Shown one piece after another: positions 6,857-14,093 of a DNA stretch of 64,000 nucleotides (position 1 is its first letter; each line of letters begins with the position of its first letter). Position numbers and translations under genes: made by a program. The notes under the pieces were generated by a model. That model was given only the letters and a program-made list of their open reading frames with translations, searched no databases and was not told where the DNA came from. The DNA lies in assembly GCF_011044175.1 (NCBI RefSeq), contig NZ_CP049057.1, positions 1,565,501 to 1,629,500 on the forward strand, in the 5' to 3' direction. This stretch comes from Rasiella rasia (GTDB lineage Bacteria > Bacteroidota > Bacteroidia > Flavobacteriales > Flavobacteriaceae).

Positions 6857-8599
6857 TTACTCAATTTCCTCAATCACACTGCCACAAGTAAGCATTGCAT
6901 CGCCATAATAAGGATTGCGGATTTCTTCTTCCGTGCTTAGCCAAACCGCGCCTTTATTATTGTTTGCCATCGGGCATTTCTGAACATATAACATCTCATC
7001 GGTTCCATTTACACTCATCGCAATGGGCACCATATTTTCATTTAATATCACGAAATGGTCGCGTTGATTTTCCAGGTTGTCGTTCGCTGCAATGGCATCG
7101 AGCATTTCGATACTTTTCTTCATATGTGATTGTTCCATACTACCGAGACTTTTAATATCTGCGGATTTTAAGGATACTGATGTCGCTTTCGCGAAAGCGG
7201 AAACCTGATTTGCATCGCTCGCTACCAAAGCATCTTTCATCTGTAAATAAGGCTTGAGCGCCTTTTTAAATTGCTTTTGAAAATTCTCTGAAAATTCCAT
7301 TATCATTTCAGACATTGGCATCATAGCATCCTCTTTCTTTCCCTGATTCATCATAGAGTTTTTGCCTTGTAGCTGTGCTGCTGCGTCTACTGTAAAGGTG
7401 CCGTTGGTCACAATCTCATCGCCATTTTGTAAACCCTCTGTTACAGCATAATTTTCGCCATTTCGGTTTCCGATGGTTACTTCCCGCATTTCAAAAACGG
7501 GTTCGTTGGGATTGGTTTTTATATAGACCAATGAGCGTTCGCCTGTCCACATTACGGCACTTGCAGGAACTGTTATCACTTCGTTAGTCATCATCATTTC
7601 CCCTTTGAGCTTACCCGTTACAAACATTCCTGGTTTAAAGAGGTCATCTGTATTTTTCAGTGTTGCTCTTACGGTAACCGTTCTTGTTGCATTGTTCAAT
7701 ATTGGGTCAATAAATGAAACCGTGGCGTCAAATTCTTTATTGGCATAGGCATTGGTTACTACCTTTATTTTCTGGCCCACTTTTAAATTTGAAATTTGAT
7801 TTTCATAGGCATCAAATTCTGCCCAAACCGAATTCAAATTGCTTACTTTCAAAATAGGCTGACCTTGTTTTACATAGTCGCCTTCACGTGCCATCACTTC
7901 TGAAACAGTACCTGAAACGGTGGCATAGATTGGAAAATTATCGCGCACTTTTCCTGAAGTTTCAATCGCATTAATTTGAGCTTCTGAAAGTTTCCAGAGC
8001 TTTAATTTATTTCGCACTGCTTTGTACAATTCAGGCTGCGATTCTTTTAATGAAGCGGTTGTGAGCAATTCTTGCTGTGCAGCGACCAAATTTGGCGCAT
8101 AAATAGTGGCCAGTAATTGACCTCGATTTACTTTTTGGCCTTCAAAATTGACATTCAAACGCTCAATACGCCCATCAAAATAACTTGCTTGTACGGCATT
8201 GTTTTCTTCGTTGGTGGCGATTTTACCCGAAAGCGAAATCATTCCATCATCTTCTGACATAGTGCCATTACCCACAATAGTAGTTTGAATGTTGGCCAGC
8301 GCCATTGCGTTCTCTGTCATTTTAATCTCATTCATTGCAAGACCATCGGCACCAGATTCAGCAGGTATCAAGTCCATTCCACATATAGGGCAGTCGCCAG
8401 GTTCGGGTTGCATAATTTGTGGATGCATTGAGCAGGTCCACATTTGGTTTTCTGATTCGCCAGAATGGTCGTGGGTATCTGACATTTCAGAAACGTCCTT
8501 GTTTGCATTTGCTTCACTACCGGAATTGCCAAAAATGAGCCAGCCCGCCAGTAGTCCCACGATTACTGCAATTGCTATATATAAAATGTTCTTGTTCAT
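6857..8599 (-). CDS. cusB: CusB-type RND periplasmic adaptor with heavy-metal-binding domain and C-terminal DUF3347
   Basis: 580 residues from ATG at 8599, one base after the stop of the DUF305 gene; the TTG extension to 8626 is rejected. It has an N-terminal membrane anchor (ILYIAIAVIVGLLAGWLIFG). A YHS-like heavy-metal-binding domain follows at about 54-80 (WTCSMHP through CPICGMDL). Then comes the HlyD/CusB barrel-sandwich and beta-barrel core (ATVSGTVSEVMAREGDYVK, WAEFDAYE). The C-terminal DUF3347 domain has CPMANNNKGAVWLS and NPYYGDAMLTCG. It should bridge the CusA pump and CusC channel and hand over Cu(I). Between core and DUF3347 lies the in-frame palindrome peptide AFAKA. Unusually, it is the last gene of the operon, about 10 kb from cusA. 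Confidence 0.9.
   Translation of the reverse strand: MNKNILYIAIAVIVGLLAGWLIFGNSGSEANANKDVSEMSDTHDHSGESENQMWTCSMHPQIMQPEPGDCPICGMDLIPAESGADGLAMNEIKMTENAMALANIQTTIVGNGTMSEDDGMISLSGKIATNEENNAVQASYFDGRIERLNVNFEGQKVNRGQLLATIYAPNLVAAQQELLTTASLKESQPELYKAVRNKLKLWKLSEAQINAIETSGKVRDNFPIYATVSGTVSEVMAREGDYVKQGQPILKVSNLNSVWAEFDAYENQISNLKVGQKIKVVTNAYANKEFDATVSFIDPILNNATRTVTVRATLKNTDDLFKPGMFVTGKLKGEMMMTNEVITVPASAVMWTGERSLVYIKTNPNEPVFEMREVTIGNRNGENYAVTEGLQNGDEIVTNGTFTVDAAAQLQGKNSMMNQGKKEDAMMPMSEMIMEFSENFQKQFKKALKPYLQMKDALVASDANQVSAFAKATSVSLKSADIKSLGSMEQSHMKKSIEMLDAIAANDNLENQRDHFVILNENMVPIAMSVNGTDEMLYVQKCPMANNNKGAVWLSTEEEIRNPYYGDAMLTCGSVIEEIE
7184..7199. repeat. Dispersed 16-nt palindrome in cusB
   Basis: Perfect CGCTTTCGCGAAAGCG, in frame, encoding part of SAFAKA. 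Confidence 0.75.
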
Positions 8600-8600
8600 A

Positions 8601-9083
8601 CTATTTTTCGTTTTGTAACCTATCAATCATTTGCTTCATTTCTTCAATTTCCTTTCGTTGAGCTTTGATTATATCTTCGGCTAATTTTTTTACTTCTGGG
8701 TCTTTGATGTCTGCGCGCTCGCTTGTTAAAATTGCTATGGAATGATGCGGAATCATTGCTTTCATCCAAAGCACATCGCCCACGGTAGATTTTTGCTCAC
8801 GTACCAGTCCCAACGCACCTACAAATAGAACGATACTTCCCAAAACAATGGCGATATTCTTCTTTTTATTTTGATACATCCCACGCATTGCTACAAACAT
8901 TATAATGGCCATTGCCGCAATCCCTAAACAGACCATATAAAAGCGAGTTAGACTGAACCATACGTGGTCCCACTCATAAGTGTTTAGGTACATTGTGATG
9001 TACATAGCTACGAAGGACGCTGCGAGCATTCCTACGAATTTTGTATATTGATTTTTCTTTTTGTGTTCATTTGAATTTTCCAT
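8601..9083 (-). CDS. DUF305 domain-containing membrane protein
   Basis: 160 residues with three hydrophobic segments in the N-terminal 100 residues. The C-terminal DUF305 helical region contains WMKAMIPHHSIAILTSERA and KAQRKEIEEMKQMIDRL. DUF305 proteins are ferritin-like, often linked to copper or other metal resistance. The paired His of MIPHHS and nearby Met are candidate metal ligands; this is inference. Here the DUF305 helices are tethered to the membrane rather than secreted. The gene sits between the PepSY gene and cusB in the copper operon, one base from the cusB start, which implies tight translational coupling. Confidence 0.85.
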   Translation of the reverse strand: MENSNEHKKKNQYTKFVGMLAASFVAMYITMYLNTYEWDHVWFSLTRFYMVCLGIAAMAIIMFVAMRGMYQNKKKNIAIVLGSIVLFVGALGLVREQKSTVGDVLWMKAMIPHHSIAILTSERADIKDPEVKKLAEDIIKAQRKEIEEMKQMIDRLQNEK

Positions 9084-9103
9084 AATAGTCGGTTTTTTGT
9101 TAC

Positions 9104-9814
9104 TTATTTACGTTTGTTTTTAATCAATTTTCTCATAGTTGGTGAACTTGTGTACCAAAGTAGAAATCCACTTAACACCGTTATCAAGCCTAAAAGCGAA
9201 AAAGCCCTTAGCACAATTGTATTAAAATCGTCTCGACCTTGATAGTCCATAGTGTGGGTCATCCAGAGAAAATCGAACCAACGCCAATCGCGATGACGTA
9301 CGGTTTGAAAAGCGCCATTTTCAATCGCAACGTAGGCTTTTAAATTTTCATCGGTTTTATATGAAATCTCATAAACTGGTAATGGTCTTCCGCGGTACTC
9401 GTGGTGGTCGCCTACAGATTCAATCCGTTGTATTTGGTCAAATTCTAAATCGGCCAACATATAGCGCTTTGCTACTTTGATTGCTTCTTGTTCTGTGAGC
9501 TCCTCTTTCTTTGTTCCTGTAAGTGCATTATAAAGCATAGTCTCATTAATCCAGTAATAGGGCTCATCCGCTATTTCAAGTAATTCTAATGACTTAATCG
9601 GTTCCTGAATATTCAGTTGAGAACTTATTACCAAATCTGAAAATGCAGTTTGTTCAGGAATCTCTTTTTTAAAATGGTCGCCGTGTATCTCATCAATATC
9701 TGTCCAGCTGAAATACATTCCACTAATCGTCCACATCAAGAACTGAATCCCTAAAAAGATACCCAAATAGCGATGCGCCTTTCTTATTTTAAGTGCTGTT
9801 TTTCTTTTAACCAT
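9104..9814 (-). CDS. PepSY-domain membrane protein
   Basis: 236 residues. It has an N-terminal basic segment (MVKRKTALKIRKAHRYLG) then a membrane helix (FLGIQFLMWTISGMYFSW), an extracytoplasmic PepSY-type region, a conserved RHRDWRWFDFLWMTHTMDY stretch, and a second membrane helix near the C-terminus (VLRAFSLLGLITVLSGFLLWY). PepSY-associated membrane proteins are related to iron/copper reductases such as FpvG. This short form with two helices could take part in metal or heme-linked redox at the inner membrane, but the substrate is unknown. The start lies two bases after the DUF2911 stop, so the genes are coupled. Confidence 0.85.
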   Translation of the reverse strand: MVKRKTALKIRKAHRYLGIFLGIQFLMWTISGMYFSWTDIDEIHGDHFKKEIPEQTAFSDLVISSQLNIQEPIKSLELLEIADEPYYWINETMLYNALTGTKKEELTEQEAIKVAKRYMLADLEFDQIQRIESVGDHHEYRGRPLPVYEISYKTDENLKAYVAIENGAFQTVRHRDWRWFDFLWMTHTMDYQGRDDFNTIVLRAFSLLGLITVLSGFLLWYTSSPTMRKLIKNKRK

Positions 9815-9815
9815 T

Positions 9816-10403
9816 TTATTTTACTTCAAAAGGAAATTCAACAAGAACCTTTTCCCAACTCAAGCTAATAATTCCTGAATCATCGGTAGCCTTTATTACT
9901 TTGTATTCTAAATGTTCTTTGATTTCTTGTGAAATTTTAGGGGTTACTTTAAATCTCAACACATCATCTTTCTCGTCATATTCATCTTTACCGTGCTGGT
10001 TCCAGTTTGTATTAAATATAATTGTCCATTCCTCTTGATTCGGAATAACAAAGAACCCGTATTTCCCTGCCTTCAATTCTTTACCGTCAATGGTCAAGTC
10101 CTTATTGGTTTCCATCCAAGTGGCCATATGGGCTCCTGCTTGCCAAACGGTATCATAAGGAAGTAAACCGCCAAAAATGATACGTTTTCGTACGCCTGGC
10201 GATGAATAATCGATATGAATATGTGCATCGCCCACCATCGCCATTGCGCTTGTATGGGGACTCAATGGTTTTTTCTGATTAGAATCTGCACTTGTTGCAT
10301 TTTGTTCTGTTTTTTCGGTAATGGGCAATTCTTGTGTTTCCTTTGAAGTTTCTTTGCAAGAGGCTAAAAGGATAATACATAATAGAATAAGACTGTTTTT
10401 CAT
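9816..10403 (-). CDS. DUF2911 family lipoprotein
   Basis: 195 residues with a lipoprotein signal (MKNSLILLCIILLASC), so the mature protein begins at Cys16. A low-complexity linker precedes the DUF2911 domain with HIHIDYSSPGVRKR, FGGLLPYDTVWQAGAH and KAGKYGFFVIPNQ. DUF2911 is widespread in Bacteroidota with no established activity. In this operon it sits between the copper ATPase (stop 13 nt upstream of its start) and the PepSY gene, so a periplasmic copper-tolerance role is inferred only from position. Confidence 0.85.
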   Translation of the reverse strand: MKNSLILLCIILLASCKETSKETQELPITEKTEQNATSADSNQKKPLSPHTSAMAMVGDAHIHIDYSSPGVRKRIIFGGLLPYDTVWQAGAHMATWMETNKDLTIDGKELKAGKYGFFVIPNQEEWTIIFNTNWNQHGKDEYDEKDDVLRFKVTPKISQEIKEHLEYKVIKATDDSGIISLSWEKVLVEFPFEVK

Positions 10404-10416
10404 TATATAGGATGGT

Positions 10417-12933
10417 TTAGTTAATTGATTTTGTTCTGAGTCTAAGTGCGTTTGCTATTACAGAAACTGAACTAAAACTCATTGCCAAAGCTGCAATCAT
10501 AGGCGATAATAGAATTCCGAAAAATGGGAATAATACACCTGCCGCAATCGGCACACCCAGCGTGTTGTATATCATAGCAAAAAATAGATTCTGCTTGATG
10601 TTCCGCATTACTTTGTGGCTTAAATTTCTTGCTTTTACAATACCGTGCAAATCGCCCTTTACCAAGGTTATCATCGCGCTTTCTATAGCGACATCGGTTC
10701 CTGTACCCATTGCAATCCCCACATCACTTTTTGCCAGTGCTGGCGCATCGTTTATACCATCTCCAGCCATTGCGACCACTTTACCCTGTTCCTGTAGTTT
10801 TTTGACTTCTTCTAACTTGTTTTCAGGTAACATTCCCGCTTTGAAGTCGGCGAGATTGAGTTCGCTGGCTACTGCTTGGGCGGTGTCGTGATTATCTCCG
10901 GTAAGCATTATCACTTCAATGCCTTTGTCCTGTAATTCTTTGATTGCCTTGGGACTCGTTTCTTTTATTTTATCGCCAATAACCACATAGCCTGAAACTT
11001 CGCCATCAATGGATAAGTAGGAAACCGTTTTTCCCTGTTTCTGAAAGGATTGTGCTTCGGTTTCCATTTCAGGTGATAGCTTGGCATTTGCATACTCCAT
11101 CATTTTGGCATTTCCCAAATCGAGTTTTTTGCCATCAACTGTTCCTTCTACACCTTTTCCAGTTACTGCGCTAAAGTTTTTGGTTTTTGATATTTCAGTT
11201 TTCTGCTCCTTTCCATATTTCACGGTAGCTTCGGCAAGGGGATGCTCACTGGAACTGTTAAGGGATGCGATAAAATACAGTATTTCGCTTTCGCTAAAGC
11301 GAGAACCAAAAGCACCGATTTTCTCAACCGTAGGTTTTCCTTCGGTAATCGTACCGGTCTTATCTATGATAAGCGTGTCCACCTTGTCCATTTTCTCTAA
11401 GGCTTCGGCATTTTTAATCAACACACCATTTTGTGCACCTTTACCAACACCCACCATAACAGACATCGGCGTTGCCAATCCCAATGCGCAAGGACAGGCA
11501 ATAATCAATACGGCAATGGCATTTACAAGGGCAAATACATAAGCTGGCTCTGGTCCCCATATTGCCCACACAATGAAAGTGATAACTGCAATGATAACCA
11601 CGACAGGCACAAAATATCCTGAAACGGTATCTGCCAATTTCTGGATAGGGGCGCGACTGCGACTGGCATCGTTGACCATATGTATGATTTGGGAAAGCAA
11701 GGTTTCGCTACCAACCTTTTCGGCTTCCATCAAGAACGATTGATTCCCGTTAATTGTGCCGCTACTTACTTTATCATTTACATATTTATTAACTGGAATA
11801 GGCTCTCCCGAAATCATTGATTCATCTACCGTAGTTTCTCCTTCGGTAATTTTGCCATCCACAGGGATTTTATCTCCTGGCTTCACTCGTAGTATATCGC
11901 CTTTTTCAATTTGGTCTATGGAAACTTCTTCCTCATTTCCATCAACTACCTTAATGGCTTTATTAGGTGCGAGTTTCAAGAGTTCCTTAACTGCTGAATT
12001 GGTTTTACTATGCGCACGCGCTTCCAAAACTTGACCCATCAATACCAACGTTAGTATCACAGTTGCTGCCTCAAAATATACGTGAACCGCACCTGATTCT
12101 GTTTTAAACTGTTCGGGAAAAAAGTCTGGAAACAACATCCCAAAAACACTGAATAACCAAGCTACGCCCGCACCTATACCGATTAAGGTGAACATATTGA
12201 GATTCCAGGTTTTAATACTTCGATAAGCACGTTCAAAGAACATCCAAGTGGCATAAAACACTACTGGAATGGAAAGCCCAAATTGAATCCAGTTCCACCA
12301 TTTCTGTTCCATTACATCGTACAGCGGATTGTTGGGAATCATCTCGCTCATAGCGATTAGGAAAATAGGAAGCGTAAAGGCTACTGCTATCCAAAATTTC
12401 TTAATCAGCTTATTATATGTTTTTTCTTCGGTAGATAAATCAGGTTCCATCGGCACCAAATCCATACCACATATAGGGCAAGCTCCAGCTTCATCTTTGA
12501 CAATTTCTGGGTGCATTGGGCACGTCCATTGTTCTGAAGTTGTAGCTGACAAATTTTGCTCCTCGACTAAATCCATTCCGCAGACTGGGCAGTCGCCTGG
12601 CTTATCGTAGGTTTTATCTCCTTCACAATGCATTGGACAGTAAAAGGTTCCTGTTCCTTTGCCTGTCTGTTTTTCTTTTTTCGCTTTCGCGGAAGCGGTA
12701 TTATTTTTATGTTGATGTTCTCCAGGTTTGTGAATGCTGTATGAACCGCCATCTTCTTTTAAAGCTTTCTGAAATGTTTCGATGGAAATATGGGATTCCA
12801 TTTCGATAGTCGCCTCTTCTTTTTCTAAATTGACCGAAGCATTGGTTACACCTTCCACTTTTGAAAGTGTCTGCTCTACGTGATTTCGACAACCGTTGCA
12901 GGTCATTCCTTGTATGTGATAGGCTTGTTTCAT
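10417..12933 (-). CDS. copA: Copper-translocating P1B-type ATPase
   Basis: 838 residues. An N-terminal HMA domain carries GMTCNGC (residues 9-15). Two YHS-like heavy-metal-binding modules follow, YCPMHCEGD to CPVCGMDL (about 98-122) and WTCPMHPE to CPICGMDL (about 136-160). Then come eight membrane helices with the CPC ion site (IACPCALG, 478-485), the TGE-type loop SGEP, the DKTGT phosphorylation site (524-528), SSEHPLA and GDGINDAP. It exports Cu(I) from the cytoplasm using ATP. Two in-frame repeat insertions are visible, giving SAKAK in the N-terminal linker and RFSESE in the nucleotide-binding region. It is preceded by a long inverted repeat at 12951-13013. Confidence 0.95.
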   Translation of the reverse strand: MKQAYHIQGMTCNGCRNHVEQTLSKVEGVTNASVNLEKEEATIEMESHISIETFQKALKEDGGSYSIHKPGEHQHKNNTASAKAKKEKQTGKGTGTFYCPMHCEGDKTYDKPGDCPVCGMDLVEEQNLSATTSEQWTCPMHPEIVKDEAGACPICGMDLVPMEPDLSTEEKTYNKLIKKFWIAVAFTLPIFLIAMSEMIPNNPLYDVMEQKWWNWIQFGLSIPVVFYATWMFFERAYRSIKTWNLNMFTLIGIGAGVAWLFSVFGMLFPDFFPEQFKTESGAVHVYFEAATVILTLVLMGQVLEARAHSKTNSAVKELLKLAPNKAIKVVDGNEEEVSIDQIEKGDILRVKPGDKIPVDGKITEGETTVDESMISGEPIPVNKYVNDKVSSGTINGNQSFLMEAEKVGSETLLSQIIHMVNDASRSRAPIQKLADTVSGYFVPVVVIIAVITFIVWAIWGPEPAYVFALVNAIAVLIIACPCALGLATPMSVMVGVGKGAQNGVLIKNAEALEKMDKVDTLIIDKTGTITEGKPTVEKIGAFGSRFSESEILYFIASLNSSSEHPLAEATVKYGKEQKTEISKTKNFSAVTGKGVEGTVDGKKLDLGNAKMMEYANAKLSPEMETEAQSFQKQGKTVSYLSIDGEVSGYVVIGDKIKETSPKAIKELQDKGIEVIMLTGDNHDTAQAVASELNLADFKAGMLPENKLEEVKKLQEQGKVVAMAGDGINDAPALAKSDVGIAMGTGTDVAIESAMITLVKGDLHGIVKARNLSHKVMRNIKQNLFFAMIYNTLGVPIAAGVLFPFFGILLSPMIAALAMSFSSVSVIANALRLRTKSIN
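11286..11301. repeat. Dispersed palindrome, one mismatch, in copA
   Basis: CGCTTTCGCTAAAGCG, in frame, encoding RFSES in the nucleotide-binding region of the ATPase. Confidence 0.65.
12682..12697. repeat. Dispersed palindrome, one mismatch, in copA linker
   Basis: CGCTTTCGCGGAAGCG, in frame, encoding ASAKA between the HMA domain and the first heavy-metal-binding module. Confidence 0.65.
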
Positions 12934-12950
12934 AGTACTTTGTTTTTGTG

Positions 12951-13013
12951 CCTGAAATGGGAAGGGTTCTAATTAACCAACCATCAATGAAAAAATTCCC
13001 TTCCCGTATCAGG
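12951..13013 (-). promoter_or_regulatory. Long inverted repeat between the heme-binding and copA genes
   Basis: Nested arms CCTGA/TCAGG (12951-12955, 13009-13013) and GGGAAGGG/CCCTTCCC (12959-12966, 12998-13005). The outer arm starts 3 nt after the stop of the heme-binding gene, in the only sizeable intergenic gap of the downstream half of the operon. It could be an attenuator or an RNA-processing or stability element; no T tract follows. Confidence 0.5.
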
Positions 13014-13016
13014 ACT

Positions 13017-13472
13017 TTACTCTAAATCATCTTTTAAAGTTTTCATATAGTTCAATACTGCTTCCTTTTCCTTTTCTGAAAAAATAGCATCCCTATGAAT
13101 AAGCGTGTAGCTATCCAAGGGCATCTCACCGTTTTCTATCTGCTTAATGATAGAGCGCAGTTTACTGTTCTGTCTTCTGTCTGAATAGGTGTCCCATTCG
13201 TTAAAATTTAATTCTGCTTTTCCTTCTTTAATATGGTCTTCCAAAAACCAAGCAACAGGTTGCACCTTATTGTACCAAGGGTACTTTGTATTGTTGCTAT
13301 GACAATCGTAGCAGGAAACCTGCAACGATTTCTCGACCGTTGCAGGCACTATATTGACAAGCATAAAATCTGTTTGCGGTACTGTCTCACTTTGGTTATA
13401 ATCCATCGGTAAGAACTGAATGACCACAAACGCAATTAAGGCTATCGACGCTATGATTTTTAAAACTTTCAA
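13017..13472 (-). CDS. Heme-binding domain protein (CxxCH, c-type)
   Basis: 151 residues with an N-terminal membrane/signal segment (ASIALIAFVVIQFL) and the c-type heme motif CYDCHSN. Further features are YPWYNKVQPVAWFLEDHI, LNFNEWDTY and a final helix KEKEAVLNYMK, which together match the small Bacteroidota haem-binding domain family. It is a likely periplasmic electron carrier; pairing with the multicopper oxidase encoded two genes upstream is plausible but inferred. The start codon appears to be TTG, directly abutting the TAA of the preceding DUF3347 gene with no ATG nearby, so translation is probably coupled. Confidence 0.88.
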   Translation of the reverse strand: MKVLKIIASIALIAFVVIQFLPMDYNQSETVPQTDFMLVNIVPATVEKSLQVSCYDCHSNNTKYPWYNKVQPVAWFLEDHIKEGKAELNFNEWDTYSDRRQNSKLRSIIKQIENGEMPLDSYTLIHRDAIFSEKEKEAVLNYMKTLKDDLE

Positions 13473-14069
13473 TTAGTTTATTTCTCGTTGTACTTTGCCA
13501 CATTTCAGCATTTGACTTCCGAAATATGGATTTCTAATTTCCTCATTCATACTCAGCCAAGCTCCGCCTTCGTTATTGTTATACATTGGGCAGAACTGCT
13601 CATAGAGTTTTTTATCGGTTCCGGTAATGGCTACCATATCGGTAACGTCCTTGCTCAACGTCTTAAAATGCTCGCGTTGATGCTTGATATCGCTCTCTCC
13701 AATATGCTCTGCGTGTTCTGTGGCATCTTCAATTATGTCTTTTAATTCAGTTTGTTCATTATCGGAATAGTTGGATACATCAAAAGCTTTTAGTGATTTC
13801 GCTAATGTGTTACCAAGCTCCTTCGCTTTGCCATTGTCATCGCTTACAAGCGCATCTTTTAAGTTGAAATAATCATTCAGGATTGCTTCTGCTTTTGCAT
13901 CTTGGTTGTCACTCATCGCCATATCGTCCTTGTCATCCATAGATTCTTGGTGCATCTCATTGCTCATCGGCGCAGCAGCCTCTTCTTTGTTTCCGTCTTT
14001 ACAGGAAACTGTTAAAATCATTGTGGCAGCCAGTGCCATTGTACTCATTGTTCTTTTTACTGTTTTCAT
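13473..14069 (-). CDS. DUF3347 periplasmic lipoprotein
   Basis: 198 residues with a lipoprotein-like signal ending TMILTVSC. An acidic, Met- and Asp-rich linker (MHQESMDDKDDMAMSDN) precedes the DUF3347 domain: helices EAILNDYFNLKDALVSDD and HIGESDIKHQREHFKTL, then CPMYNNNEGGAWLSMNEE and NPYFGSQMLKCG. The Cys/Met/His set is shared with the cusB C-terminus and with the chromosomal gene at 56047. Copper binding is likely but inferred. It lies between the multicopper oxidase and heme-binding genes. Confidence 0.85.
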   Translation of the reverse strand: MKTVKRTMSTMALAATMILTVSCKDGNKEEAAAPMSNEMHQESMDDKDDMAMSDNQDAKAEAILNDYFNLKDALVSDDNGKAKELGNTLAKSLKAFDVSNYSDNEQTELKDIIEDATEHAEHIGESDIKHQREHFKTLSKDVTDMVAITGTDKKLYEQFCPMYNNNEGGAWLSMNEEIRNPYFGSQMLKCGKVQREIN

Positions 14070-14093
14070 TTTCTTTGTTTTAAATTATTATTT

